A model generated the notes under the pieces. The model did no database searches. It was not told where the DNA came from and saw only the letters and a program-made list of their open reading frames with translations. A stretch of 64,000 bases of DNA from Schistocerca nitens (lineage: Eukaryota > Arthropoda > Insecta > Orthoptera > Acrididae). Below are positions 34,354 to 46,195 of this stretch, piece by piece (within the stretch, counting starts at the first letter, position 1; every line of letters begins with the position of its first letter). The stretch is taken from contig NC_064619.1 in NCBI RefSeq assembly GCF_023898315.1, positions 348,822,650-348,886,649 of the forward strand, given 5' to 3'. A program made the position numbers and the translations under genes.

Positions 34354-35660
34354 TCAGTTTTTACCTTCTATACCTCTCTCTAGCACAATGTAAGTTATTC
34401 TCTGATGTCTTAACGGGCATCCTGTTATCCTGTCCCTTCTTCTTGTCTGGGCTTTCCATGTGTTCCTTTCCTCCCCGATTCTGCGGTGGACCTGATCATT
34501 CCTTGCCTTATCAGTCCACCTAATTTGCATCATTCGTCTGTAGCACCGCATCTCAAATGCTTCCCTTCTGTTCCTGTTCCCCGCAGTCTGTGTCTCACTG
34601 CCATATAATACTGTGTTTCCAACGCACATTTTCCTAAATCTCTTCCTCAAATCAACAGCTGCCTTTGATAACAACAGAACTCTCCTTCCCAGGAAAGCCC
34701 TTTTTTCCAGTGGATGGTATCCTTTTCATGTCCTCCTTGCTCGGTCCGTCACAGATTATTTGGCTGCCTAGGAACGAGAATTCCTTAACTTCGTCTACTT
34801 CGTGATCTCCAATTCTGGTGTTAAGTTTCTCGCTCTTCTCATTTCGGTTACTTCTAATTAATTTCGTGTTTTTTAGTTTTCCAATTTATACATATTCCAT
34901 ACGCCTTTGACTGTCCATTCCATTCATCACATCCTGTATTTCTTCTTTACATTCGCTCAGATTGGAAATATCAACAGTGTATCTGATGAGTGATATCATT
35001 TCACACTGAATTTTATCCCATTCTTAAAACCTTCTATAATTTCCCTCATTGCTTTTTCCACGTATAGATCGAACAGAAGAGACGGAAGACTACAGATCTG
35101 CCTTACGCTATTTTTAATCCGGTCACGTCGTTCTTCGTCTTCTAGTCTTATTGTTCTCTCTAGGTTCTTACACATACTCTACTCTATCCGTCATTCCCTA
35201 TAGCTTACCCCTATTTTTCTCAGAATTTCGAACATCTTGTCTCACATTAGTTGGTTGAAGGCTTTTTCCAGGTCGAGAAGTCAATATTAATGTGTCCTGA
35301 TTTTTTTCCGTCTTGCTTCCATTATCAACCCCAACGGTCAGAACTGCCTCTCTGGTGCCTTTAAATTTCCAGAAGCCGAACTGATCATCATCTAAAACAT
35401 CCTCAATTTAATTTTGCATTTGCTGTACATGATTCTTGTCAGGAACATTGAATCATGAGATGCTAAGTTGATTGTGCGATAATTCTCGCACTTGTCGGCT
35501 CTTGCTATCTTCGGAGTTGTGAGCATGATGTTTTTCGGATAGTCTGATAGTATTTCGTCTCATACATTCTACACACCAACGTGAATGACCGTTTTGTTGC
35601 CACTTCTCGGAAAGATTTTAGAAATTTCGATACAATGTTTTGTATCCCTTTTGCCTTCTT
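34354..35660 (-). pseudogene. LINE reverse transcriptase and C-terminal domain, broken
   Basis: The enzyme primes reverse transcription at a nicked chromosomal site. Minus-strand motifs in order: CENYRTINLASH (about 35500), LDLEKAFNQ and MFEILRKIGVSYRE (about 35270-35210), RQICSLPSLLFDLYVEKAMR (about 35090), a corrupted catalytic box (YTVDIS where YADD/FADD is expected, about 34980), VDEVKEFSFLGSQI (about 34780), then one open frame 34674-34354 with LYGSETQTAG, FEMRCYRRMMQIRWTDKARN and VHRRIGEERNTW, the typical C-terminal block. The lost catalytic aspartates and stops exclude function. Confidence 0.85.
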
Positions 35661-36389
35661 TAATCTTAAGTCGTCTGACATCTTCTACGTTTGATTCTAA
35701 TTCTGGATCCCCTATTTCTTTCCTTTAAACTTATGTTTCTTCATCTGTCAAGTCATCAGACGAGTCTCCCCCTCTTGAAGAGGCCTTTAGTGTACTCTTT
35801 CTACCTATCCACTCTCTCTTCTGCAACTAACAGTGGAATCCCCATTCCATTCTTCTGGTTACTGCCCTTACCTTTAATTTTACCATGGGCTGTCTTTCTA
35901 CAGTATATGCTGAGTCGGTCTTTCCGACATCACTCCTTTTTAGATTTATTCACATTTTTCATGCTGCCGTTTTGTCTTGGTTCACTGCACTTCTTATTTC
36001 TTTCTTTCCAAAAAGACTACTGTTTTTGTAATTTTAAAATTTCCTAAATATATTTTCACTTCTTTCTTTCGTAGATCAACTTGTATCCCGGCATTTACCT
36101 TCCTTCTACCTACAATTTTCTTTCCAACTCCTGTGATTGTGATTCTTAGGTACATCCATTTCTCTCCAACTGAACTGCCTACTGAACTATTCATTATCGC
36201 AGTATCTATAGCCTCAGAGAAGTTTGTCTCTTCATTATTTAGTGCTTACTTATCCTACTTCTTTGAGCAGTGATTTTTCCTCTCTAGTCTCTTACGTTTG
36301 AGCCTACTATTCGCTACTACTAAACTGTTATTATTATAAACTCCTTTGCCAATGGAGAGATCATCATGACACTTTTTTCTGCTCCTGGG

Positions 36390-37000
36390 CACATCTCTCA
36401 GTCCAGTATTTCGGAATCTTTACCTGACCATGACGTAATGTAAATGAAATTTCTCTGTACCTCGAGGCGTTTTCCAGGTATACCTCCTTCTCATTTGGTT
36501 CTTGAGCAGAGTATTCAATTTACTAACTGATATTTATTGCAGAACTTACTTAATTTTTCTCCTCCCCCATTCGTAACACCAAGCCCATATTCCCCCGTAA
36601 CGCTTTCTTCTACTCTCTCCCCGAAAACCGCGTTCCAGTCCTCCATGACTATTAGAGTTTCTTTCCCTTTACGTTCTCAGTTACCAGTTCAGTATCCTCA
36701 TATTCTTTATCCACCTCTTTATCCTCTGCGTGAAGTACTGTTGTTGGTGATGGTTTGCGTCGATTTTGATGACATCGATCATATCATTGAACCGTTCACG
36801 TAACCCACTTTCTGCCCTGCCTTCTCATTCATAACGAATCTAATCCCCTTATATAATTTTCTGCTACTGTTGATATTACCGTGTACTCGTCTGATCAGGA
36901 ATCCTTTTCTTCCTACCATTTCACTTCGTTGGTCCCCACTATAAATGTACGGAATCTACGTGTTTTTCTTTCAGATTTTCCACCTTTCCCACGACATTCA
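36390..37000 (-). pseudogene. LINE endonuclease-like region, decayed
   Basis: The minus strand around 36650-36400 reads, across frames, an MEDWNAVFGE-like motif, GEYGLGVTNEGGEKLSKF, and FIYITSWSGKDSEI. These correspond to the GDFN, N.RG..L..F and IDYI motifs of apurinic-type endonucleases carried by LINEs. Heavily degraded; assigned by motif order and by its place upstream of the RT. Confidence 0.55.
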
Positions 37001-37163
37001 ATGCTCTGGCATTCCACGCTCTTACTCTTAGAACGCTAACCTTTCGTTGGTTATTCCCTCTTATTCTCATGGTCACCTCCCCTTTGGCAGTCATCTCCTG
37101 GGATCTGAATGTGGGATACTCTAGAATCCTTTGATAATGGAGAGATCATCATGACATTTTTTT

Positions 37164-37932
37164 CAGCTACAAGCCAAATGTCCTGTGTATACACTGTGTG
37201 ACTTAAGTGCAGTAGTTTCCACTGCCTTCTGCGACCTCTTGTAACTGATTACTGATGATTATTCCGACGTTTAGGTCCCACTCCGAGGGCAAGAAAGTGT
37301 CATGAGCCTCTGTCCATTCCTTTACCTTCTTTGACAAGGTCTTTGGCAACATGAGGGCAACTACTTATGCCAGAAGTTATGGGTCACCATTTCTAGTGAC
37401 ATTTATTTACAGTGTAAGCGGTGTCGTGGTTCAAATCTGGTACCGTGGAAGTTTTTATTTCTAGTCGAAAACTCCACCCACATTTTTTTCACCGCATCCT
37501 ACTACCGGTATTACAAGCTTGGAAATCGTCGTGAAGCAAATTAAGGGAGCGGGGATTCCTCGGAGGTTAAATCGTGTTCCGTGAGTGGTCTTCAAGTGTG
37601 CCTTCAAGTTGTCGGAACGCCGCATTGGGCAGGAGGATCCTCGAATAATGCGCCTAAATTATTCGATAGTCCCGTCCGATACAATTCGCGTCGGCGGAAC
37701 GCCTCGTGAGTCGTCTACAGGTGAAACCATAAGTCGACAGAGCTTTCGGGCGCGGCTTGCCAAACGTAAGGCAGCACGACGCCCTTTAGCCAGTTGTCGG
37801 CGTTCGTAGTGATGGTGGGAAAGTGAAACAGTATCTGGGCTGAGGAGTTCATCTGGCGTGATGGACCCCAGCTGCCACCGCGACAGGAGCGCCAACATAC
37901 GTTGTATAAGATCCCAGTAGCTGCTCATCACA
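37164..37932. other. Unassigned DNA between two LINEs
   Basis: About 770 bp. Overlapping frames on both strands at 37585-37900 lie in GC-richer DNA that may be the C-terminal part of the LINE at 38.2-39.3 kb, which is interrupted by a SINE; no motif proves it. Confidence 0.3.
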
Positions 37933-38132
37933 GCCGGCCGGGGTGGCAGTGCTGTTCTAGGCGCTACAGTCTGGAATCGCGTGACCGCTACGGTCGCAGA
38001 TTCGAATCCTGCCTCGGGCATGGATGTGTGTGATGTCGTTTGGTTAGTTAGGTTTAGGTAGTTCTAAGTTCTAGGGGACTGATGACCACAGCAGTTAAGT
38101 CCCATAGTGCTCAGAGCCATTTGAACCATTTT
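37933..38132 (+). mobile_element. SINE family A with 10-bp TSD
   Basis: Head GCCGGCCGGGGTGGCAGTGC, B-box region AGATTCGAATCC, shared tail to GAACCATTTT. Flanks GCTCATCACA (37923-37932) and GCCCATCACA (38133-38142). Confidence 0.95.
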
Positions 38133-38149
38133 GCCCATCACAACACACG

Positions 38150-39330
38150 TCAAACGGTGCCCGTCATAATCGACGACTGTGCATTGTAGGCACAAAAGGG
38201 TCATCCATACGATGGATGGAATGGAGGCGCTGGCATGCGGCTCATTTGGCGTTCGCTACCACATACTTCGAGGAACGAGTGTAGAAGGGGATGTACGGGG
38301 ATGTAGATGGTCTGCCACATCCTGTTCCAGCGGATTGTCTGTTGCTGCTGTTCGATCACGTTGCGGGATTGTTGTGTACGATAGAGGCGATAATAGCCTC
38401 TCGCGCACGGCACATTCGTCGACTGCAGTCCTCGGTCAAGTATCTCAGTTCGCTCAGGAAATCTCGGATGCGGGCGAGGGACAGAGCTATGTTTCTCAAG
38501 GCGATGATCTCAAGCAGCGTCCTTGTCAAGCTGGTGCTGGCCACGGTCCATGTGAATTGCTTAGTCTGTAGGCACAGAGGACTAGCACGATTGTGGACAT
38601 GAGTCAACCCCCGACCTTCCTCCAGTGGTGGTCTCATTAAAGCAGTGTAGCGGATTTTGAATATTTGATCTCGACTCCCAAAATGTCCGTACACCACCTG
38701 GAAACTATGGACCATGGTGACTGCTAAGGGAAGAATGTGTAAAATATTTAAGTGAGGACATAACACGTCTGGAGTACCATATCCGTGTGGCGCAATTTGC
38801 TGTCAAGGAGCAGTTGATGTGTCCGTTTAGTAGCCAGTGATATGTGGCCATCGCAGTTAGGCGGACTGTACTGCAGAATTACACTTCAAATGGGTTCTGT
38901 GTGGGAACCTTCTGGAAGGGAATCGCTGTCGTTCAGAGAAAGCCTCATCTGACATCCATTTAAGTCGTCTTGTGCGTGTTGACGACGCTGTCTGACACAG
39001 TGACGTCGTGAAGCAACACTGAAGTCCAACCGCACCAAGAGCACCACGTTGTCAGCAAAAGAACCGCATCAGACTCTTGATAAAGGACATCCCTGTCGCA
39101 CCGACCGTCCAAGAGTGACGTGTTCAGTCTGGCGGCCGTTAACCATAACGAGAGAGCGAGCCCCATGGAGTAAATGTAGGGTCATTCTTGCTGATGCTAG
39201 CGACAGGTCCATGCATTAAAGCACGGCAGGAAGGAAACTGTGGTCGATATGATCAAAGCGACAGCCTACAGACATGGTGACGTACCTATGTAGCAGAAAC
39301 ACCCAACACTATATGCCGATCGCAGAAATG
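38150..39330 (-). mobile_element. LINE RT relic with an internal deletion
   Basis: The minus strand from about 39290 reads FDHIDHSFLPAVL, then HGARSLVMVNGRQTEHVTLG and RSVRQGCPLS (about 39150-39070), the motif-B region of a non-LTR RT. After PLSRV a stop follows, and the frame goes almost directly to FADNVVLLV (about 39040), the catalytic box with the second aspartate changed to asparagine. Some 40-60 residues that normally lie between are missing. Downstream (38960-38150) only traces remain. The clade is not resolved (Tx1-, I- or R-type are possible). Confidence 0.7.
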
Positions 39331-39394
39331 GGGGCACGATGCAACGTCGGCGAGAACCGGCAGGCACAAGTTACACATTCAACAGAAGTTTATT

Positions 39395-39410
39395 GAGAGA
39401 GAGAGAGAGA
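39395..39410. repeat. (GA)n microsatellite
   Basis: Eight GA units, seen directly. Confidence 0.9.
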
Positions 39411-40205
39411 TAATCGTCATCTCGTGTTGTGAGGAGCAACTATTTATACCCTGCATCAGGAACACCTGCCGGCGACTCCACAGTGCAGTCAAGAGCCTGT
39501 AAAAATTTGTTAAGCAAACACAGCGCAACAGAGATCGCTGACTACTAGTAAAGAAGCGGGCCACATTCGGTCGTAAAGAACAGAGACTCACGTCATTGTC
39601 TCCTACCCGTCTCCATAAGTATCACAGTTCTAAGGCGCTGAACTCAGTTGGCCATTAGGATCAAAGGTGTTTGTACTGAACCACTCGATTCAGTGATTAC
39701 CACGGTGTAGGAACATCCATATATTAGATGTTCCAACATTTATCGTGAGCAAGCTGCTTGCCGTTCCCGAGATGACAACTTCTGAGTAACCATTATGTTC
39801 TGTTGATGGGACTTCGCACTGGCCAAAACCTACCATATTTCTGGTGGGGAGACTGATGGTTTTCCAACAGCAGCAGATATCACAGTGCGTATCACACGAA
39901 CATCGTTGTCACTCCTGAGTGAGAGGGCCATCCAGTACCTCTGTTCCTGATCTTCGCTGCAAGGACTTGTGTGTGCCGTCGCCTACCTGTCTGGTGGGAC
40001 TAAGATCAGATGCGCACACGACTTCCGACCGCTCGGTACATCTCGATGGTTCACAGTGGATCATCGTCATCTTCCGGAGCGGACGAGGACACCGTAACGC
40101 AGTATGGGGCATGATCTCACGCTACGACTTCGCCTACCAGACGGTAACCCGAACGCCTATGGCCGAACTGCTGAGCCGACAACAGAAGACAGCAGAGTTT
40201 GCGTG
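39411..40205. other. Unassigned DNA
   Basis: About 800 bp. A plus-strand frame of 105 codons (39919-40236) has no recognised domain and runs into a SINE. Confidence 0.3.
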
Positions 40206-40387
40206 TGTGTGTATTCCTAAGCGACCTATCTGCTGAGGTCATCGGTCTCTAGACTTACACACTACTTTAAAATAACTCAAACTAACTTACACTAAGGACA
40301 ACACACACACCCATGCCCTCCGGCGGAATGGCCGAGCAGTTCCTGACATGGCACCTGTAACCGCGCCGCCACTCCGCGCGGCTCAGC
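40206..40387 (-). mobile_element. SINE family B, minus strand
   Basis: The plus strand shows CTGAGGTCATCGGTCTCTAG, CACACTACTTTAAAATAACT, ACACACACACCCATGCCCTC and CGCCACTCCGCGCGGC at the head end. The B-box region is partly deleted. No TSD defined. Confidence 0.75.
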
Positions 40388-41149
40388 ATAATTTCTCCAT
40401 GTCACTGGTACGAGGTGTCAGTTAATGCCGACGAGAAGACACGAAACTGTACGTCTCAATGAATAAATAATAACACACTGATCATGTTTTATTACCGTTG
40501 ACGCATGCTCTACAGGCTCCACTAAACCATCCTGACAAGGTAAAGGAGACTCTGCTCGGCATCCCTACAATTTGGCAACAGAAGTGGTTCTTCATCGACA
40601 TCAAGCCGACACTGATATCTCGCAGTGACTGACAAACAAAGATTCACAGCGTGTACCGGATTGTGAGATCTCGAACGCCGTCCATAAGCTTCAGTTATTA
40701 CCTTAATGCGATGAGTACAAACAACATTTTCTATCGTAGTTCCAATTTCTTCTGCTTTTTTATGGCCAGGATTGAATGTAGATACTGGTACACAATGTGT
40801 AAATTGGCTTTTGACAAACCTGAACAACCAGCAGGTTTGTCACAGTTTAGAAGGTGTTCTAAGGAAAGATATATGGAGCCTGTGAGGTTTAAGACCTCTA
40901 ACTGAATATAGTGTACCATGTAATAGAATGGTACAATTAACTTGCATCGCTTGTAGGCGTTATGATCATGCAGCACACTACTGTACTGAATGTTGCGTGG
41001 CAATGATCAGACGTAAAGATAAGTTACGATTATTTTTATGAGTTTTGGGTGACGATTATGTCTGTTGACTTTTGTTATTGCTTTCAAAACACGAAGTGTT
41101 TCGTTCACATTAATTTTGTGAGTATAAAAGTAATAATAACTTCCACAAA
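40388..41149. other. Unassigned DNA
   Basis: About 760 bp upstream of the gag-like relic; nothing recognised. It could contain the element's 5' untranslated region. Confidence 0.3.
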
Positions 41150-41990
41150 ATGCCTGAAACACGATCGGGTATTACAGATATTGCTGTAGCCGCTCTGATA
41201 GAGGAGGAATAGACATTGTTGGTGAGTAATACTCAGCATAAATAGTATAATGAGGAGTTATGTAAGACAACTGAACTTTTGCAAGCTGTGCAACAGTCAC
41301 CGCCGGGTTCAGAAAACCTTCAGACAATACTGGGTATACCCTCCTCTTCCATAGATCCTTCAGCAGATAGCCTAGTAACACCCTTACACAGTAAAACAGC
41401 AAGAGTACGTCACAGTATACATAAATGATGTTTTAACTGCAGCCGAAGTAAGTCAGATGAAGCGAGTCTGCAGATGGCTAGCCTACGTCTGACGCGTTAG
41501 CCTAAAACGAATATGATGTAACACGAAGCGTTTAGCATAGCTCGCACATGCGAACTATTAGCAGAGGGCTTACAGCAAAGATACCGTAAACAGAGTAGTA
41601 GTACATTTTTCTAGAGATAAGCCGTCGAAACCCTTTCTGTCAGCATACGAAAACTAAATTCGCAAGGCTATGAGCTAAAACTGATTCGTGAAGCTAATCG
41701 AGTCAGGGTCAGGGAGGCGCAAAAGAGGACGCTACACTTCTTTCTACGTGGAATTCCTGAGAAATAATCACATAGACCGCACGAAAATCCAGGTGATGCA
41801 CATGCGACGTTTCGCATTGCCATAAACTAGCTGAATATCGAGATTGCTACAAAAATACACACTTATCAACAAATCTTTGATACCGTAAAAGAATGTTATC
41901 GATGTTGGAACAAAGAACATCTGAGGGAAAAATGTCGCCAGCTACAGAGTTATAGTTGTGATCGCCTTAGCTACAAGGCAAAAGAATTTA
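41150..41990 (+). pseudogene. Retroelement gag/ORF1 relic with CCHC zinc knuckle
   Basis: A possible start at 41150 reads MPETRSGITDIAVAALIEEE-stop, and a same-sense segment follows with LLQAVQQSPPGSENLQ. Near the end is a perfect CX2CX4HX4C zinc knuckle at 41894-41935 (CYRCWNKEHLREKC), followed by a degraded second one (YSCDRLSYKAKE). Such knuckles bind element RNA in gag or LINE ORF1 proteins. Multiple stops interrupt it. No protease or RT follows on the same strand, so the class (LTR element or LINE ORF1) is open; the CYRCW start is common in insect LINE ORF1 proteins. Confidence 0.65.
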
Positions 41991-42878
41991 GATATTTGCT
42001 TTAAGAGTGGTGTTGCCGAATTTACAATTACTTTCAGTGAATGCATTCGACTTTTCGCTGCTCAGTGTCCACTCTTTTAGTAAATATTATGCAATTTGCC
42101 TTTACCCCATGCCACCGTCGTGGTGTTGCTCTGTTATTCTGTGGAACAACCGCAATTTTTTGGGACAATGGGAGACTGCCATAGAATAGGAAGTATTTGT
42201 ACTGTATGCTCCGTATGGATTTACCTGCAAGACATCTGACTTAGTTCACATGAAATATTTCACTGTAGTTACCTATGCCAAATTATAGAACAAACTACTG
42301 GTTCTCCCAGGTTTATGAATGACATTGATTAGGGTAATTACCACACATGGCCATGAAAACCTTGAACGTAAAATCTTGCAACATAATGTTTTCCTTATTA
42401 TTTTTGTGTCATCAGTCCCTTACCAAGCTGATGTGATCAATGACGATTTCCTGTCCAGTGCTAAATTCTCCATCTCAAAGTACCATTTGCACCCAACATC
42501 CTTCGTTCTCTGTTGTCTGTATTCGAATCTCTCCAACTCCCTACAATTTCTATCGTCTACAACTATAGAACAATGCCAGCTATCCATCATGTCGTAATAT
42601 ATGTCGAATCATCGTGTCAAAGATTTCTACATGTTCCTCTTCTCATAGACTTTGCAACGAGCGCCTCATATCAGTTTACCTAAATTTCTGCATCTTACAG
42701 TTGCACCACATCACAGATCCTTTGAACCACTTACGTACCGGTTTTTCCACAGTCCTAGACTCACTTTGAGCCATGAGCTACAGGTTCGCGACACGTTGTC
42801 ATTCCTGCCTCCCAACTAAGTGCTTACTGGCTAGAGGTTGCTGTTGGTGGGACTTTGAGCAAAGCGGACGGAGGGTCT
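41991..42878. other. Unassigned DNA
   Basis: About 890 bp with short plus-strand frames (60, 92 codons) and no recognised domain. Confidence 0.3.
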
Positions 42879-44230
42879 ACTTCTACATCTACATCTACAT
42901 GGTTACACTGCAGTTCACACTTAAGTGTTCATCGAACCATTTTCATACTACTTCTCTACCATTCCACTCTCGAATGGCGCGTGGGAAAAGGAACTCTTAA
43001 ATCTTTCCGTTCGAGCTCTGATTTCTCTGATGATGATTTCTCCCTATGTATATGGGTGTCAACAAAATATTTTCGCATTCGGAAGAGAAAGATGGTGATT
43101 GAAATTTCATAAATGGATCTTGCTGCAAAGAAAACCGCCTTTGTTACAGTGATTGCCACCCCAACTCGCGTATCATATCAGTGACACTCTCACCCTATTA
43201 CGCGATAACACGAAACGAGCTGCCCTTCTTTGCACTTTTTCGATGTCCTCCGCAAAGCCTACCGGGTAAGGTTCCCATACCGCGCAGCAATATTCTATCA
43301 GAGGTCGGACAAGTGCAATCTAGGCTGTCTCTTTACTGGGTTTGTTGCATCTTCTAAGTGTTCTGCCAACAAAGCGCAGTTTTTGTTTCGCTTCCCCCAA
43401 AATATTATCTATGTGGTCTTCCCAATTTAAGTTGCTCGTAATGTAATTCCTAGGTATTTAGTTGAATTGACAGCCCTTAGATTTGTCCGATTTATCGTAT
43501 GCCGAAATTCATCGGATTTCTTTAAGTATCCATGTAGATGATCTCGCACTTTTCTTTACCTAGTGCCAACTGCCATTTTCGCACCATACAGATATTCTCT
43601 CTAGTCCATTTTGTAATTGAAATTGATCGTCTGACTATTTCACTAGACAGTAAATTACAGCGTCAGCTGCAAAAAATCTAAGGGGCTTGCTCAGATTATC
43701 ACATAGATCATTTATGTAAATCAGAAAAAGCAGAGAGCCTTTGACACTACCTTCCGGAACGCCAGATATCACTTGTGTTCTACTCGATGATTTACCGTCT
43801 ATCACTACGTACTGTGATCTCTCTGAGAGGAAATCAAGAATCCAGTCACACAACTGAGACGGTACTCCATATGCACACAATTTGATTAATATTCGTTTGT
43901 GAAGAATGGTATGAAAAGCCTTCTGGAAATCTAGGAATATGGAATCGATCTGAGATCCCTTGTCGACAGCACTCATTACTTCATGTTAATAAAGAGCTAG
44001 CTGTGTGGCACAAGAGCAATATTTTCTGAATCCGCGTTGTTTATGTATCATTAAGTCATTTTCAATGTGATTCATAAAGTTCGAGTACAATATATGCTCC
44101 AAAAACCTACTGCAAATTGAGGTCAGTGATATGGGTCTGTAATTCAGTGAGTTACTCCTATTTCCTTTCTTGAATATTGGGACTTGTTGTCACGACGAGT
44201 CTGGCAGGCTGTGCAGCTAATATTCGATGT
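42879..44230 (-). mobile_element. Jockey/CR1-like LINE, 5'-truncated
   Basis: The right end of this minus-strand element begins near 44190 with RT entry motifs and continues into an open frame at 43976-43635. The post-RT block EYCCAVWEPY and IEKVQRRAARFV lies at about 43310-43210. The element probably ends at 42879-42900, where a TACATC repeat (plus strand CTACATCTACATCTACAT) looks like the simple-repeat tail seen at LINE 3' ends. 3' part only; no TSD defined. Confidence 0.8.
43635..43976 (-). pseudogene. Jockey/CR1-like reverse transcriptase core
   Basis: A 113-codon open frame reads FLDFQKAF (motif A, catalytic aspartate at about 43930), HKRILIKLCAYGVPSQL, WILDFLSERSQYVVIDG, SGVPEGSV (motif B), FLIYINDL, and FFAADAVIY (motif C, where FADD is expected: the first catalytic aspartate of the box has become alanine). 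A stop follows. The preserved frame suggests a younger copy than the other LINEs here, but motif C is dead. Confidence 0.9.
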
Positions 44231-44411
44231 GAGGTGTGGCCAACTTTTGTGGACATCTTATTCAACGCTGATGGTGTTTTTCGCTGTTGTATGTTTTAAA
44301 TTACGCTGAAGGCTGGTACACAATTGTACATAGCTGTAGGTTCTGCATATTGTGTTCCTGTTGTTATTGGTAGACAAGTCAGCCATGTTAGTTCTGTTGC
44401 ATTTAATAGTA

Positions 44412-44414
<3 letters not shown>

Positions 44415-44464
<50 letters not shown>
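44415..44464. repeat. (TA)n microsatellite
   Basis: About 25 uninterrupted TA units. It makes spurious open frames of alternating Tyr-Ile on both strands. Confidence 0.97.
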
Positions 44465-44466
<2 letters not shown>

Positions 44467-44732
44467 GCCGTTATATCTTGTACGGAGTGAAATTTCACAA
44501 CATGCGGTCACGAGTCTGCAATTCTTTCGTAAGTTGACAGTCAGTTTTACGTTGATGTCCTTTTTCTGTACGTTTACTCTTGACAGACTATTTCTTTCAC
44601 TGTTCTTCACTGCTTTATGTATAAGTGTATTGAACACATTCCTAGCATCGTTATCAGACAAACACACTAACTCTGTATACTCTAATCAGATAATGCGCTA
44701 TTGTAGGTATACGTTATTAAACAAAGTATAGG

Positions 44733-45240
44733 GTAGATTAAAACTGTGTGCCGGACCAAGACTCGAACTCGGGACCTTAACCTTTCGCTGGCAAGTGTTC
44801 TACCAAATGAGCTACCCAAACACGACTAAGACAGTCTTCACAGCTTTATTTCCGCCAGGACCCCGTCTCGCATCTCCCAAACTTTACACAAGTTCCCTGT
44901 GAAACTTGCGGGACTAGCACTTCTGGAAGAAAGGATATTGAGGAGACATGTCTTGGTCAATCCAGGAGGCTGTTTCTAGTAGGAAATTTTACACCCTGTA
45001 GCGAAGTGTGCGCTGATATGGAATATGCTGGCTGATTCATACTGAGTGCCGGGCCGAGACTCGAACTCGAGACCTTTGTATTTCGCTGACAAGTTCTCTG
45101 CCAATTCTTTATTTTCCTTTTATTTATTTATTTATGTTTGTTAAACATACAACCAAAATAAGCACTCACCTTCGAATGGGACACTTCCCGAGTTCGAGTC
45201 TCCGTCTGGCATATAGTTTTAACCAGCCAGGAAGTTTCAT
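44733..45240. repeat. tRNA-headed fold-back repeat, copy 1
   Basis: Starts AGATTAAAACTGTGTGCCGG, with ACTCGAACTCGGGACCT (a B box read on the minus strand) and CTACCAAATGAGCTACC (A-box part). A second partial unit starts near 45040 (GTGCCGGGCCGAGACTCGAA), and the right end is inverted (CGAGTTCGAGTC at 45189, then AGCCAGGAAGTTTCAT). The same architecture occurs at 47571-48017. It is not a working tRNA gene. Confidence 0.75.
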
Positions 45241-45724
45241 TTTTAAAGAAATTATTAGGATGTTAAGAAAATGTTTTCCACATTTTTAAAAACTGTTATA
45301 AATTACTAGGATTATGAGAAAATATTTTAAAAGTTAAAAGACAGTTCCATATTCTACCTTGACTGTTATACAGTCATCATTTATACCACGGTAAAATGTG
45401 CCTTTGTCAAGTGTGTCTTCTATCGTCGTAATTTTACTTCGTCAACCTGTATGAGTGCGCATAAATGTGCTTTCGCCTTTAAATGTGAAAATTGCAGAGC
45501 ACCGAAATCATCTGATTATGTGTTGTAAGTGACGTTCTATGTATAAGAGCCATGCTGGCGAAGGAAATGACATAAATGACACTGGATCTATAAGAGCCAC
45601 GTGAAAAATGGAATTGTCTTTTAATAATTTTTTACTGTGACATTTGATATGAAAAACGAAGTTTTACAAGCGCGTGCAAGCGAAATGAATTTTCCTACTG
45701 CAAACGTAATTCCTTATTCACTCT
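45241..45724. other. Unassigned DNA
   Basis: About 480 bp of AT-rich sequence; nothing recognised. Confidence 0.3.
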
Positions 45725-45736
45725 AAACCTTTAATC

Positions 45737-45927
45737 AAATGGCTCTGAGCACTATGGGACTTAACATCTATGGTCATTAGTCCCCTAGAACTTAGAAGTA
45801 CTTAAACCTAACTAACCTAAGGACATCACACATACCCATGCCCAAGGCAGGATTCGAACCAGCGACCGTAGCGGTGACGCGGTTCCAGACTGTAGCGCCT
45901 AGAACCGTTCGGCCACCCCGGCCTGCA
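45737..45927 (-). mobile_element. SINE family A, minus strand, 12-bp TSD
   Basis: Tail from AAATGGCTCTGAGCACTATG, B-box region GGATTCGAACC, head ending GGCCACCCCGGCCTGC. Flanked by perfect AAACCTTTAATC (45725-45736 and 45928-45939). Confidence 0.95.
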
Positions 45928-46195
45928 AAACCTTTAATCCTGCCATTATATACTGAGAAATAAATCAACAAGCACTGTCCGACTCATATGACGACCGAGA
46001 AAGGAGACAGCTTTGATAAATCTGTGCAATTCGTATCACATTCTTCATCAATAACATTGTAATTTTCAACTAGAATATTGCATTAATCATGAGAGACCGT
46101 CGAGCATTACATAATTCGTCGAGTAATGAATTTATCTGTCCTATTCTGACAACTGTGTATGATGAGGTGCGACTACCGTTTCGAGAGCCATATAG

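Larger units (their letters stand above)
34330..37163 (-). mobile_element. RTE-like LINE, long decayed copy
   Basis: On the minus strand this contains, in order, an endonuclease-like region (about 37000-36400), a linker (VGSSVGEKWMYLRITITG at about 36150), the RT (35660-34980) and a post-RT C-terminal domain (34880-34354). All are in many frames with frequent stops. The linker and RT entry match the copy at 11.3-12.5 kb. It is the most complete LINE in the window, but still dead. Neither end nor TSD was defined. Confidence 0.8.

Noticed and set aside
39397-39410. CRISPR-like or regulatory meaning of simple repeats (GA, GT, TA, poly-C)
   Set aside because: They are ordinary microsatellites of a eukaryotic genome.
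44324-44731. Open frames on both strands at 44.3-44.7 kb with long Tyr-Ile repeats
   Set aside because: They are translations of the (TA)n microsatellite.
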